Part shown: positions 22,402 to 34,300 of the stretch, piece by piece | Numbering within the stretch: position 1 is the stretch's first letter | Layout of the letters: each line of letters begins with the position of its first letter | NCBI GenBank assembly: GCA_016490735.1 | Contig: JAEMWC010000288.1 | Location: 1-64,000 of the forward strand | Origin: Pachyseris speciosa | Lineage: Eukaryota > Cnidaria > Anthozoa > Scleractinia > Pachyseridae | Reading direction: 5' to 3' | DNA length: 64,000 nt | Notes under the pieces: model-generated | The model's input: only the letters and a program-made list of their open reading frames with translations | Database searches by the model: none | Told to the model about the DNA's origin: nothing | Position numbers and translations under genes: made by a program

Positions 22402-25400
22402 ATGCATGCGCGCCACAGAAAAATTCTTAAAGAGCACCTCGTCAAATTGACGGCTGATCTAGATTCACATCCGGTGATGCGTCGTTTGCTGACAGATGGG
22501 ACCATTAATGACAATGACAGGGAAATAGTGCTATCAAAGAGCACCCGGAAGATTAGGAATGACTCGTTAATAGATATACTGCAGAGAAAAGATCCACGAG
22601 CCTTTCAAAAGTTCGTCGAGGCAGTAGAAGCAGAACAGTCATTCTTAGCCTGTATACTCCTGAGGGAAGGTAAGCCGCGAAAAAGGTAGATCAGTTTCGA
22701 ATTTAACTATATTTACATATTTTACTTGCAATATCTATTATAGACATAGTCGCAAGCTCCTTAACTCAGTAATAAACTAAAGTGTTACTACTAAGAAATA
22801 TCCAAAATACAATAAATAGGAAGGGACAAGCATTACTGTGAGAATATATAGTCATAGATGGCGGCTTTAAATTTTGTAGTTGACGACTCCTTCCTTCCGT
22901 CCGTCCGTCCATCGATCGAACGTTTGACCAACTGACTTACTGTGCGACCAACCAATCTACCAAGCATACAGGCAAGCAAGCATACAAATGTTCGCTGATC
23001 TGAAAAGAGACCTATAATGTGCTCTTGCAGTTAATGCATTTACACCCCCCCCCCCCGAGGGGTACTCTCCTATATTCCTATATGGCCTATACGGGGACTT
23101 GCCGCTGGATAGGGTATGGTTTTTGACTCCTCCGCCCTAAACCGGGTATATAATTTCAAGCGAGTTGTCCTCAGAAAGGTCTGGACAAGTCCTAGACAGG
23201 GTATGGTTTCAAGACTGTCGTCTCTCTCCAGTTTATTTGTCGTGGCGCGAGTCATGCGGTCGCACCGCAACAAAACTCTGCAGAGCCTGCTCGTAAGCTA
23301 CCGACTATTTAGCCATCCGAACGGAATCCGAACTCTGAGACGTTTGTCTGTATTTACTCAGCGGGTCAGCAGTTAACATAACACCATTTTCAGGACTGCC
23401 AATGACAATGGGACAATGGGCCTTTAAATGCGATCACAATTGCCACATGACTATAACACTTGTGTAAAACAAGAGAGTGTGGATATACGATGTTGTCCTT
23501 CAGTCCTAAACGGGGTCTTAAAATAGAGGGCGTTGCCCTACACAGGGTAGGTATTTAAGGTTATTTTCGTCCTAAACAGGGTCAGGGTTTCAAACCCACA
23601 GCGGCACCCCTATACCCAAACATGGGTCAAGTACCCCCCCCCCTCCCTCTCCCCCAGGGCATTTACGTATATTTTCAATCATCTGAAGCTGTTTTCGGTT
23701 TTCAAAACTGAACTTTCTTACTTGACTTAACAAAAGGGGAAGGCTGAAATAAAGACCAAAACTCATGGTAAACGTTTTGGACTAAAGGCCATGTTACACG
23801 AAGCAATTTTTCTTGCAACTTGCAACGCAACAAACGTTGCGTTGCAAGTTGCAAGAAAAATTCACGTGTAACACCCCATTTTGCAACTGCAATTGTTGCG
23901 TTGCGGGTTGCAAGAAAAGTAGAATGACCCTGTACTTTTCGCAACGTTGCGAGACAAGTTGTTTGCGTGTGACACCCCCTCTGCAACTTGAAAGGTTTTT
24001 TATTCGTCATCGTTGCGTTGCAAGTTGCAAGAAAAATTGCCTCGTGTAACATGGCCTTAAGAACGAACAAAAGACCCTGTTTGATTAATTGGTTTTATTT
24101 TAGAGAACACTATGCTTGCTGATGAAGTAGCAGATAAAGATAAACAGTTAATGGAAAGAGATCAAGTAGCAGCGCAACAGCATCAGGAAATTCAAGAATT
24201 AAAAAGCAAACTTAAAGCTAAATTACTGTTTGCTGAAATCCAGAAGAAGGACCTTTACAATGAGCGCAGTGAGTTAATAAAGCAGTTGAACCAGAAAGAA
24301 CGTGAATTACGAGAAGTGCTGGTTGAACTGAATACTGGAAGCAGACCTCTTGTAAGCCGGACCAGCAGTATGGAAGGTACGTACAGTACAGGATTAAAGT
24401 AAAAGATAAGTGTATTTGTGAGAGATTGAACAAGAATTTCCGCTAGTTTTCCCTCATACAGATCCCAATGAGCGTCTGTGAAATGTTGGTGGAGCATTGA
24501 AAGTAGACCAAAGACGGACACACCCGGCACGGGAGAAGTGGGCTCAGATCCCGCTCATGGCACAAGCAATTTTCTTTCAATTACAGTGTCTCCCAGACGT
24601 TATCCGTCTGTGGTCTACTTTCAAAGTTTTATAAACACAAATTTGTTTTTGTTTAGAAGAAAAAATCTTGGGATAACGAAACTCACGTCTCGGCGTGAGA
24701 ATAAAAGAACATTGCTTAGAATGTGGACGTCGTAGCTTAGAGAATGGCATTGTAAACAAGGAAGCCGGCCGTATACCTTCCAATCAAACTCATTCCCTTG
24801 GGGTCCAATCACTGCTTGTTGTCAGTGTTGAAACTGCATTTGCTTCCTCATAAAAAAACTTATTTCCCTTCCCTGGTAAGAATGGAAGTACAAAGATACA
24901 CTTTGTTTTAGCCGAACTAAATTGAAAATATAACTGAAAATTTTTCCTGAAAGCTAATTCTTTAACAGATGCGTTTTGATTCATTTTTCTGCATGTAAAA
25001 CAACCTTACGATTGCTGTTGAAGTAGAAGATAGGGATAGGCAGTCATTGAAGGGAGGTGTCCAGGCTGTGGCGCACCAGCAAGAACAAATTCAGGAGCCA
25101 ACAGACGAGAATATCCTGAAACCTTACAACGAGCGCCGTGAAATGAAACAAGCATCACAGGAAAAAGAACGGGAGTTGATGGAGGAAGCACCAGTTGAAT
25201 GGAGAATTTCAAGCAGACCTCTCGCCAGCCGGACCAGCAGCAGTGCTTCAGCAACGCTATATGAAAGTTTCATGGAAGGTACGAAAGGGAGAAGCAATTA
25301 TTATTTTTTAAAATATCTGTCAAAAACACTACTTGTTGTTCTGGTTGAAAACTACACGTGTTCCCTCAAAAGGTCTCACTTCACGCCATGATTACTAACC

Positions 25401-27231
25401 GCAAAGTAAAGATACTTTATTTTCCGTTTTTTGGCAGTTTGACGGGTGAGGATGACTAGATTAATGACAAAACATACAAAACCCTACGTAATAAAAGGTA
25501 ATGAAAGATTTTTTCTTTCCTCTAGAAAATACAATGTTTGCTTGTGAAGTAGGAGTTAGATAAAAGTCGATGAACAGAATGGAAGCAACGGCCCACCAGC
25601 AAGAGAAAATCCCTCAGTTACAAAGGGAACATACATCCAAACAACGGCATGCTAAACAACACTTACAGCAAGAGCCAGTTGAATGGAAAAATGAAAGCCG
25701 ACTCCTCTCGAGTCGAGCCAGCGACGCTGCTTCTGCAATGTTGTATGAAAGTTCTATGGGAGGCACGACAGGAGTTAAAACTAACTACACGTTGCACTAC
25801 TATGATATTTTCAAATATTATTTATGCTTGTTAAGAAAGGTCTCCGTCATCGTAGTTTCAAATGATAGCTGAGTTGATTAATATTATATGAAAAGAAACA
25901 CCTGTCATCGGTCCTTGTTTCCAACGGTTATCCGTTTTCGTTTGTGAGAAACCTTACGAAAAGCAAAGGACGAACAACCACTAAAGAACTCGGAACCCGA
26001 AATTAAATATACTGTGGTTCTACCATACGTCAAAGGCGCATCGAAGGCTCTTCGCCGTTGCCTACAACAACAAGGTATACGGGCTGTTTTCAGATCGGAC
26101 ACAACTCTTAGATCACACCTAGTGCGACCTAAGGACATTGTCGATCCAGTAAAACAAGACGGAGTAGTCTACAAGATTCCCTACGAATGTGTTAAGGTTT
26201 ATATTGGAGAGACGGGAAGATCTATGCATGAACGGATTAAGGAACACGATAGAGACATACGGCTTGCTCGAACCCAATCCTCCGCCGTTTCAGAACATAG
26301 CAACGCGACCGGACATGATCTGCTCTGGGACGAAGTTAAATTTATTGACCGAGACCCACATTGGTACACTCGTAGGGTTAAAGAGGCTATTCACAATAAC
26401 AACATCAACAGGGACAGTGGAATTCAAATTCCTGAAGCGTGGATGCCCACGATCAAACAATACAACAGCCGATCAGTACCAAAGCTGACCGCTGAGGGAA
26501 CAATTTCTAGTCTGAACGACAAGGATCGAAATCCTCCAATCAACAACAGCCTAAGCGAAGATCGAAACGCACCAATCACCACCTGCCACGGTACTTCTTA
26601 TACTCACACGCAGCCAGTCGACACCATCGCCTGATGAAGACCAGCAGTATAGCGGTCGAAACGTCGCGATCCACATCTTTGTTACTCAATCGTGAGACAA
26701 AATATTAACTCAGCTATCATGTTTATTTTTTATTTTGTAGTAGAAATAAAATTCACTCTTGCCGATTTGTAGGGGAAGACGGGGGTGGGAAGTCAAAACC
26801 TCCCACTTTGATTCCCGTACCCTGTTCTCTCGATTCCCGTACCTTTGTTTGCTGACTACCGCCTTCTTCCGCTTTAAATACTCCTGTCCCCGATGAATTA
26901 TTTCTCTCCTGCCTCCTCTCTTTTAGAACTTCTGCTTTTCTACCTTCCCTGACCCGCCTTCGGTACCCCTTGACTCCCATATTCTGCCAGGGTCCTGCCT
27001 GGAAGCGCTTGCCCGAGCCAGACCGCTGACCGATAAATCAAATTGACAATACTTCATCTTTTTTCTTTAGACGGGCTTCGCAGCCAAGCATTAGATGAAC
27101 CGCAGCCAGAAAAACACATCTTTAATAATGGGAAGGAAGAGCGCGAGGACAACACACAGGAAGGCCTTTCTCAAAGTGCACCTGTGCGAAGTGTTATAGG
27201 CTCACCAACCCACCTCATACGTACAGAGTGA
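22402..27231 (+). CDS. CARD plus coiled-coil protein, three exons
   Basis: Exons: 22402-22669 (CARD), 24104-24376 (coiled coil) and 27071-27231 (tail, TGA stop), about 233 residues in all. Each junction has GT-AG signals and phase 1, so the frame stays open across both introns. CARD exon: helices around HRKILKEHLVKLTADLDSHP, the basic SKSTRKIRND turn and DPRAFQKFVEAVEAEQSFL, as in initiator-caspase and adaptor CARDs. Exon 2 is a heptad-rich coiled coil (QQHQEIQELKSKLKAKLLF) ending in a Ser-rich linker (SRPLVSRTSSMEG). Exon 3 is acidic and polar. Role inferred: a cytosolic adaptor that assembles through CARD-CARD contacts and oligomerises through the coil. A partner cannot be named. The final intron holds two decayed copies of exon 2 and a Penelope fragment; the first intron holds a Harbinger-type MITE 46 bp before exon 2. 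Confidence 0.7.
22670..23785. other. Intron with a dispersed gggtatgg repeat
   Basis: From about 23043 to 23650 the text repeats phrases such as ctggatagggtatggttttt, cctagacagggtatggttt and cctaaacagggtcagggttt. It is bounded by C-runs (13 C at about 23044 and 12 C at about 23634). This looks like a degenerate satellite or repeat family. No exon seen. Confidence 0.5.
23786..24057. mobile_element. PIF/Harbinger-type MITE, 272 bp
   Basis: Both ends carry the same inverted sequence (aggccatgttacacgaagca; inverse tcgtgtaacatggcct), and the TIR extends about 45 bp through ttgcaacttgcaacgcaac. The element is flanked by TAA on each side (23783-23785 and 24058-24060), the 3-bp TWA duplication typical of PIF/Harbinger. 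Internal copies of ttgcgttgcaagttgcaag make it strongly self-complementary. Confidence 0.8.
24997..25278 (+). pseudogene. Duplicated coiled-coil exon, copy 2 (acceptor lost)
   Basis: The frame is open over 94 codons and aligns end to end with exon 24104-24376: shared AVAHQQEQIQE, a YNERREMKQASQEKERELME block and the SSRPLASRTSSS linker, ending at the same GAAG/GTACG donor in phase 1. At the left border the AG acceptor of the original is replaced by gcatgtaaaa, so it is unlikely to be spliced in. Confidence 0.65.
25526..25762 (+). pseudogene. Duplicated coiled-coil exon, copy 3 (stop and GC donor)
   Basis: Retains the pyrimidine-rich acceptor (tttcctctag) and the opening NTMF.CEV of the family, then meets a TAA after 13 codons with a local frame change. 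It continues as TAHQQEKIPQLQREHTSK and the WKNESRLLSSRASDAAS linker. The donor GT has become GC. A third, decayed copy of exon 2. Confidence 0.65.
25900..26634 (+). pseudogene. Penelope-like element, GIY-YIG C-terminus
   Basis: A 206-codon frame from about 26014 contains the linker (LRSHLVRPKDIVDPVKQDGV), the GIY-YIG signature (VVYKIPYECVKVYIGETGRS, where the usual CECG has become YECV), and the EHDRDIRLARTQSSAVSEH and FIDRDPHWYTRRVKEAIH blocks. A few residues usual after AIH are missing. Upstream sequence to about 25900 still resembles the family, but the reverse transcriptase is gone. The stop codon overlaps a hammerhead-like motif (26626-26670). It lies in the last intron of the CARD gene, in the same orientation. 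Confidence 0.8.
26626..26670 (+). ncRNA. Hammerhead ribozyme-like motif at a Penelope 3' end
   Basis: In order: atcgc, ctgatga, stem strand gacc, loop agcagtatagc, stem strand ggtc, gaaa, then cgtc and gcgat. The outer atcgc/gcgat can form stem I, gacc/ggtc forms stem II, and acgt is self-complementary as in dimeric hammerheads with a very short stem III. One extra A sits between ctgatga and stem II, so activity is uncertain. Hammerhead motifs are known from Penelope-like elements. Confidence 0.45.
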
Positions 27232-28602
27232 AGTTAAGCAACCCAGCAGCACCTCGATGGGGAGCGCTAGCTCTAGCTTTCGAGTACAGCCACCCATGAG
27301 GACAAAAACGTGAGCCATTCATGGGAAAACGAGGGCCTTTCGTTACTTGCGAATTGCACAAACTAGTCAAAAGCGGGGTACCAAATTAACAATGTTTCTG
27401 GGTGGTATAGAGTTTTATGGTGTTCTCTTTAAAACACTGGACAAAAATAGACCGTTTTAAAACTGTAATGTTTTGAGCCCAAATTTGTGCTGTGATCACT
27501 GGCCATACAGGATTTGTGAAAATGCTGGCTTAAAGTGTGCCATCATTCTCTAACGTCCACTAGCAAGAAGTAGGAAAGCGCCTTGCACTGGTAGCTTTTG
27601 TACTTTACTTTACTTCACCAGTGTAAAAAATTCTACGATTTTTCGCTCGTCCTGGCGCTTTGTCCCCTGGTGTGAAAGCATGAGTGTCTGTACATAAGGC
27701 TTTATTTGACTTTAACTCAGTCCCCATTTGTCCAAAGAAAAGATAACTTATAAAGTAGATAGGCCTATAGGTGCTATACACCAAGAAGTGACAGTAGATG
27801 GAACGTCGCCACAAAGAAAACTTGGATCTCGGCGCATATATATAACTTTCTCACAACCAAGACAGACAGCTCGAGGTTTGTATTGGCTGATAACTAGCAA
27901 GGTGTGAATTGCCTGGAAATTGTCAAAGTCAGTCTAAATCGAGAACGAGCCGTTGTACTGCTTTAGAATAACTCAGTGATCGATCTATTTAACAAAGAAG
28001 TTTAGTTTGAGCCGTGTTTTTTTCCAATCTTGTAGCTTTATTGTTTCAGCAATTTTCCTGGCACGCGCTCCCAAACTGTTCCAAGCAGTATCGAAAATAA
28101 GATCGACTTCAATACTGTAGTTTTCTAGATTTGTACAGCTTTTCTTAAAGCTTTGTCGCTCAGTCAAATAAGATTTACTGGTCGATTCGTCCAACAGGCA
28201 TGTCTGGCTTTCAAAAGTCCAGTATCGGCTGAAGTAAACCTTGAGTAAACTTTTACTGCTGGAGTATTTATCAACGTCAATAGCAAGTTATGCTTTGGAT
28301 AATAACTACCTTCCCTTTAAGCAAAAGGGACAGTTGATAAACATTGTATATAGTTATACTATGGTGTTTCAAAGATTGTCAACGTTTCCTTTCCAACCCT
28401 AGCGGCACGCATATAGTTCACTACGTTGGGAGGCCTGTCACGTTTGTCATTATCCCCTTCGAGGTTTCAGTGTTCTGAGGCTAAGTTTGGGATAGACTGC
28501 TTGAAATCCCTTTCTGGAAGATCAAGAGCACAAGCCATCAACAACTTGCATTGGCCAGGCTGGAGCGAGAACGATAGAAGAGGGCCCGATCATTGGCCAA
28601 GA
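27232..28602. other. No gene recognised
   Basis: Sequence downstream of the CARD gene. A stretch at about 27226-27270 recalls the middle of 5S rRNA (gtgaagttaagcaaccc), but too little matches to call it. The rest shows no exon or repeat border. Confidence 0.4.
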
Positions 28603-29019
28603 GTATTCACCAGTGACAAAAAAATCTGATATTTCTAACGGAAATCAAATGGATTTGAAATTCCCCAGAAGTACCGCTAATTTAGCATTGCGAAAATAAC
28701 TTTTGAAAAACTGCTCACTTTTTTCGCGAAAAAATGAACTAGAGCTCATTTAATAAAACAACCTTTTACAACTGTTACCCGAGGAACAGTTGTTCCTCGG
28801 GTAACAGTTATTAACAGTATTCACATATAGTAACAGTATTCACCAGTGACAAAAAAATCTGATATTTCTAACGGAAATCAAATGGATTTGAAATTCCCCA
28901 GAAGTACCGCTAATTTAGCATTGCGAAAATAACTTTTGAAAAACTGCTCACTTTTTTCGCGAAAAAATGAACTAGAGCTCATTTAATAAAACAACCTTTT
29001 ACAACTGTTACCCGAGGAA
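28603..29019. repeat. Recent tandem duplication of 184 bp with inverted spacer fragment
   Basis: 28603-28786 and 28836-29019 appear identical base for base, 233 bases apart. The 49-base spacer begins with an inverted copy of the repeat's end (ttcctcgggtaacagtt against aactgttacccgaggaa). Confidence 0.85.
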
Positions 29020-29621
29020 ATAACTAGGCCTCAAATTTAGATCCCCAGAAACAAATTTTGCAGCCGGGTCGAGTTATTGTACCATCCAATCAGGGCAAGG
29101 CGGGTAAAGGTTGTCGGGAACACAAAGCACAGGGAACTCACAGAAACGCTGTGATGTGGTATATGGGGCTGTATGGGAATACACCGGTTGGTGTTTTACT
29201 GTCGTCCTACGATTTGAAGGCAGCAAAATGCATTTGAAAAGGAAATCGTACCACCTTGAGCGCAATTCGTGATTAAAAGGTTCGAATGATTTTGAAAATT
29301 CTCCAAATTGCGCATGCTCGAGCCTTCAAACGTGTGCAATTTGGCAAAGTGGCAAAATGAGTACGCAAGCTCCTCACACGCACTCGCAACAGAATGGGAA
29401 CGACAATATTTCCATAGTAACAATACCGCGGTAAAATGGCGGCATTTTGAAAATCCCCATTGATTGTTTTCATTTCGCGGGGTTAAGCCCAAATCAAAAC
29501 AGATAAGGTTGCCGCTTTCAGGAAAGTTTCCTTCCAACTTCCTCCATCACATAGTATCCAACAGAGAAAAATATTGTGGCAACAGGTGTGAATTTGTGTA
29601 CTGATGTAGAGCATTCATAAC
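29020..29621. other. No gene recognised
   Basis: Only short frames. Sequence upstream of a candidate first exon at 29622. Confidence 0.4.
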
Positions 29622-29685
29622 ATGGGCACGAACTTCGTACCATCAGTTATCGCTGTGGCACTTCTTGTCATAGCCTTCTCAGAGG
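29622..29685 (+). CDS. Candidate signal-peptide first exon
   Basis: ATG at 29622 opens 21 codons plus one base before a GGTAAAG donor (phase 1). The translation MGTNFVPSVIAVALLVIAFS is a textbook signal peptide: short N-region, hydrophobic core, small residues before the end. Phase-1 signal exons are the rule in genes for secreted or extracellular-matrix proteins. No second exon could be assigned downstream; a possible acceptor (tttgtttgtag) lies near 29745, but the sequence after it is not recognisable. Confidence 0.4.
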
Positions 29686-30993
29686 GTAAAGTCCTGGAGA
29701 AAAAATTGTTGTCTAAGTGGAACAACAAGCATCAGCTTTGTTTGTAGAGGAAGCATGGTTGCCCTAAACATAGAAATGGCTCGAGTAGCGGAGGTGGAAC
29801 GTGGAAATTTTGTCTCTGAATTTCATTGGCATCTGTAACGAAGAAGGAACAACATCTGCTCGTGTCCACTACCTACCCACTCTTCAACTTTGAGAACATG
29901 TAATACACCCATCCCTACAAGACTCTACGGAGTACTTGACCAAGCTGGAAAAAAATATGCCATCTTATTGGCCCGGCACGCGGTGGTGCACAAGTTGCCG
30001 GAGAAACGGCCGACAGACAGTTCGCTACGAAGGCCAACTATAAAAAGCCAGTCAAGAGAAAAAACGGTAAACGGTGATATTTAAAGGTTCTATTCTCCAA
30101 CCCCAGACTCCAACCAACAGAACGATTTACATACTTCTTAGCTTGCTTGAACACAAAGATAACAAACTTGAGAATAATTTTGACACAAAAAGGTGGTGTT
30201 AATGGAGGATTATTGAGGGAGGTTTTACTTACTATTTATAAGTGGAACGACTTTTCTGTGGGAAAAATCTTAGTTTTATTATGGAACGATCTGAGTATAC
30301 TGTGGAACGATCTGACTTGGAAGGATCTGACCATGGAACGAAGTGACCGTAAACCGCCAAGACAGACAGACAGCCTTTATTTAAGTACGATGAAAAAAAT
30401 TAAAGCTTTTTAATTGCAGCTTGTGGAGTCATAGGAAAATTATTGGGATATGGTAGCTACACGTGTGTATTGTGGTTCACTTTTTATTTCCCTTTGAGAT
30501 ATACTCATTATATATCGTACATTACCATACACCAAAACAAAGGAACATAAAATTTAAACCGAGGGTAAAATTAAACCACAAAACATGCACCAAAACTTAC
30601 TGTTCTACTACCACTAGCTCGACAGGGAAAGTCAGGAAATTGGTGCACACTAATCTTCGACGCAGTCGACCTTCAGTGTTTTGTAATTGTGTCCATCGCC
30701 TAGGAAGAACGAAAAGGGTCGTTTCAGAGCCACAAACTTCCCCCGCTTTTATTTCCAAGTACCGTGCTGCTTCTCACTAAAACAAATTGAAAATATAAAA
30801 TCGATCAAACACACTGAACTCCAGGAAACCACTTGAGTCAAGATTCAGTGAATTGGCCAACCTGATCATCTTCATTGTCGACTATCTGCGTTTCTTCTGA
30901 GTCGGGACGTTTCAATGGATAGGTCCTCAAATTACTGACACTATCCGATTATCCTGAGAAACGTAAAGGAAATCGACGGACTTAGCCTCCACG
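29686..30993. other. No gene recognised; short tggaacga repeats
   Basis: Between about 30240 and 30345 the phrase tggaacga recurs four times with ctga or ctt following, a degenerate short tandem family. The rest shows only short frames. Confidence 0.45.
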
Positions 30994-31181
30994 AGTAGTA
31001 GACTGGCGTCAAACGAATACCACCTGCGGCTTGTGTAAATAAGCCTCCTTTTCACCTTTTAACCCCCAAAACAATAACTTTCGCTTTTCTCAAGTTATTG
31101 TTTTTGGGGTTAAAAGGTGAAAAGGAGGCTTATTTACACAAGCCGCAGGTGGTATTTGTTAATTGACGCCAGTCTACTACT
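30994..31181. repeat. Palindrome of 188 bp next to the Polinton
   Basis: Arms 30994-31080 and 31092-31181 are nearly perfect inverses (agtagtagactggcgtcaa outermost, aacaataactt innermost) around an 11-base loop tcgcttttctc. Snap-back MITE is the simplest reading. The arm sequence does not recur at the right end of the Polinton. Confidence 0.85.
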
Positions 31182-31311
31182 AGGATCCCAACCGATTTGA
31201 CCGGCCCGAGCCGCCCACAACCAGGTAAACCAGTTTTTGAAAACCAACTAAACATTTCAAAACCTGATTGACGAGTCACCCAATTAGAGAAAGGGGAAGA
31301 AGGAATATATT

Positions 31312-34300
31312 GTGTTGAGAAAAGACATCGCAGACAATCGCGATCACACGCGGGAAATGATGCAACTTCTTCGTCAAAATGTTAATACTTCTTTCTTCTT
31401 GCGCCACACAACTACAAATGTTCTTCGCAACATTGATACTGGGGAAGAAATGGAGTTTCAAGACAATCAAGACATTCGCCCCCATGGCTTACAAAAATTT
31501 CAGATGCTGAAGAATGGTTGAAGAAACAGGAAAGAAAACGTTTGGAAAAGCAAGCTCCTCGCCCCAATACAAAATGGATTTTTGAGAGGCCTCATCATCT
31601 TGAGTTGAAAGTTTTATAGGATCGTCAACCACTTCTTGGGACAGGCCCACTTCCAATTTGGCTACAGAATTTAGCAAAGGGAAACCATGGAATGATTTGT
31701 CTTGATAAATTTAAAGACAACCTTTGCTTTTGGCGTTGCTTGGCGATGCATCGTGATGAAAAACGATCAGACAGAACCACAAATGCAATCTTTCCAAACG
31801 GCCAAAAGACACATCCAAAACTTCTCTTGATGAATTAGATGATATAGAAAGACATTTTAACAAGGATTTTCCTCTAAGTAAATGGCTTGCTATTCGTGTT
31901 TATGAGCCCGAGCAAACAAATGAAAAACCTATTTGTTATTTGCGGCGAAATCCAAAACCAATTAAACTTGAAAGATATTTTGACAATTGGTGTTTACGAA
32001 GGGCACGCTTTTTATATTAAGGATATTTCAAAACTTGCACAAGCTTATCATCTCACCCAATGCGACCAAAAATTCACAAGACTTGGGGATCTTTATCGGC
32101 ATTCAAACGGAAGGTGCCACAATGGTGAAACAAAAATTCGATGCTGGTCGAAACCAGTTGAAAAATCTGCAACTGCCTTTGAAAAGGCTTTCTTCCCAAG
32201 AAACTCAAAATTTTCTGAAACTAGCTGTCGTTGGATTGAACAAGAAGCAGAAAAAACGCGGAACTCATATTCATCCTGCACTTTGTGGACATGGAGGAGA
32301 GAGGCACATTGAGAATAGTTTCGTGGATGGCTATGCCCCTTCAACCCAAACAATCTTTCAATTTCACGGTTGTCTTTACCATTGTTGTCGTAGATGTTTT
32401 CCTGAAGACAGAGATGAGCCATTTGATGATGGGGATACAATTGAAAATCGATGGAGAAGAACAAGAAAACGTACTGATCAACTTCTCAAAACTGGTTTTA
32501 AAGTTGTTGAGAAATGGGGTTGTGAAGTTGGTAACCTTTTTAAAAAATACCATCGTGAGGCAAAAACAATACGTTTCCCTCACGCAATAATTTGCGACTT
32601 TTAAGCATTTGGAGATACCAACCGCAATAAAGAACAGACACCATCTTTAACAATTGAAAACGTACACACACCAATTTCTGTTTCCATTGCTGACACTTTC
32701 AATCGCGTGCCCACCCATATTTGTAACAAAGACCCGACAACTTTAGTTTCTTTGTTTCTTGACGAACTTCACAGGCGGGGAGATGAAATTCGAAAAATTG
32801 TTCGAGATAAGTTTTACCCACCCGACATGGATATTCTTCCTAAAACACAACGCGAACGGATTGAAGATTGGTGTGACCAAGCTCCCACCCTTGGTTTTAA
32901 CTCAAGGAAATATGACTTGAATCTGATTAAAAACCAGTTTGTGGAACAGCTTTGTAAAAATGATACAAATGTGAAAGTTGGAAAACAAACCAATAAGATT
33001 ATGTTTCTTCTTGAACCAAATTCTCGATTCCTTGATATTCTTAATTACGTTGGTCCTGGAACCAGCGAACCATTCGAGTGTGAAGGAGAGAAGTCGTGGT
33101 TTCCTTACGACTGGTTTGATTCTCCAGACAAGCTTGATTATCCTGGACTTCCCCCTTATTCTGAATGGTATTCCAAATTACACAATGAAAATTTACTTTC
33201 AGAAACAGAGTATGTAAAATGTGTCCAATTATTTCAAGACAAAGGAATGGAAACGTTTGCAGATTGGTTGAAATATTATAACAATTTGGATGTTGTTCCA
33301 GCTTTGGAAGCGTTGGAAAAAATGCGCGCCTTTTACACCGAGAAAGGAATTGACATCTTGAAAAACGCGGTATCAATCCCTGGGGTAAACGTGCACTATC
33401 TTCTTCGTGGCGCAATTGAACGCGGGGCAGACATTTGGACCCCAAGGAAAGAAGCTTTTGACATGTTGAAAGGGGCAGTTGTTGGTGGACCAAGTATTGT
33501 TTTTACAAGGTACCACGAAGCACAAAAAACAAAAATCCGAGACCACCAATATAAAAACCCTCATCTTTGTCAAAAAATCCTTGGTTACGACGCCAATGGT
33601 TTGTATCTTTCGACAATGGCGCAGGACATGCCTTGCGGACAGGAAAGAGTTCAACCATACCATACCATCTTTGGTTTGGTTTCGCAGAGGGGGACATCGA
33701 AGTTCCCAAACGTTTATGGGCAAAGTTTGAGGAAATATCTCCTTTCTTTTACAAAACAGAAGTTCCAGCTGAAGCCGTTCCTCAACACATGTTCAACTAC
33801 TTGGAAAAAACCGGAAGGACTCGTGGTGATGGAAAGAAGCTTGTTGGTGCGCTTTCTGCAAAGAAAATACTTCTTTAAGCCCCATTGTTGTGTTGGTATA
33901 TTGATCACGGGACATGGATTTCTGCTGTGTATCGCACAATTGATTACAGAGCAGAAAAACCCTTTGTTTGGTTTGTGGAAGAAGTTACAACAGCCAGGCG
34001 AACCGGGGATGTTGACAAAGCAAAGCTCTTCTTGCTGATATGTTTAAATTGCTTGGAAAAAGCGCTTACAGGAAAATGATTGAGGCAGTCGAACGTCAGA
34101 AAAATGTAACCTACACAAAAGACAAGAAGGCTGTTGATCGGGCAATGCTCAGCCCCTTCTTCGAAGATCTTGATGAAATTGGCAGCGCGTACGAGTTGGA
34201 AAAAAGAAAGTCAAAAGTGACAATTGATCGTCCCTTTCTAATTGGAATCGCAGTTTATCAACTTGCAAAGCTGCGGATGTTGGAATTTTATTACGACTTT

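Noticed and set aside
27226..27270. 5S rRNA-like stretch
   Set aside because: Only about 20 bases resemble 5S rRNA, and they straddle the stop codon of the CARD gene.
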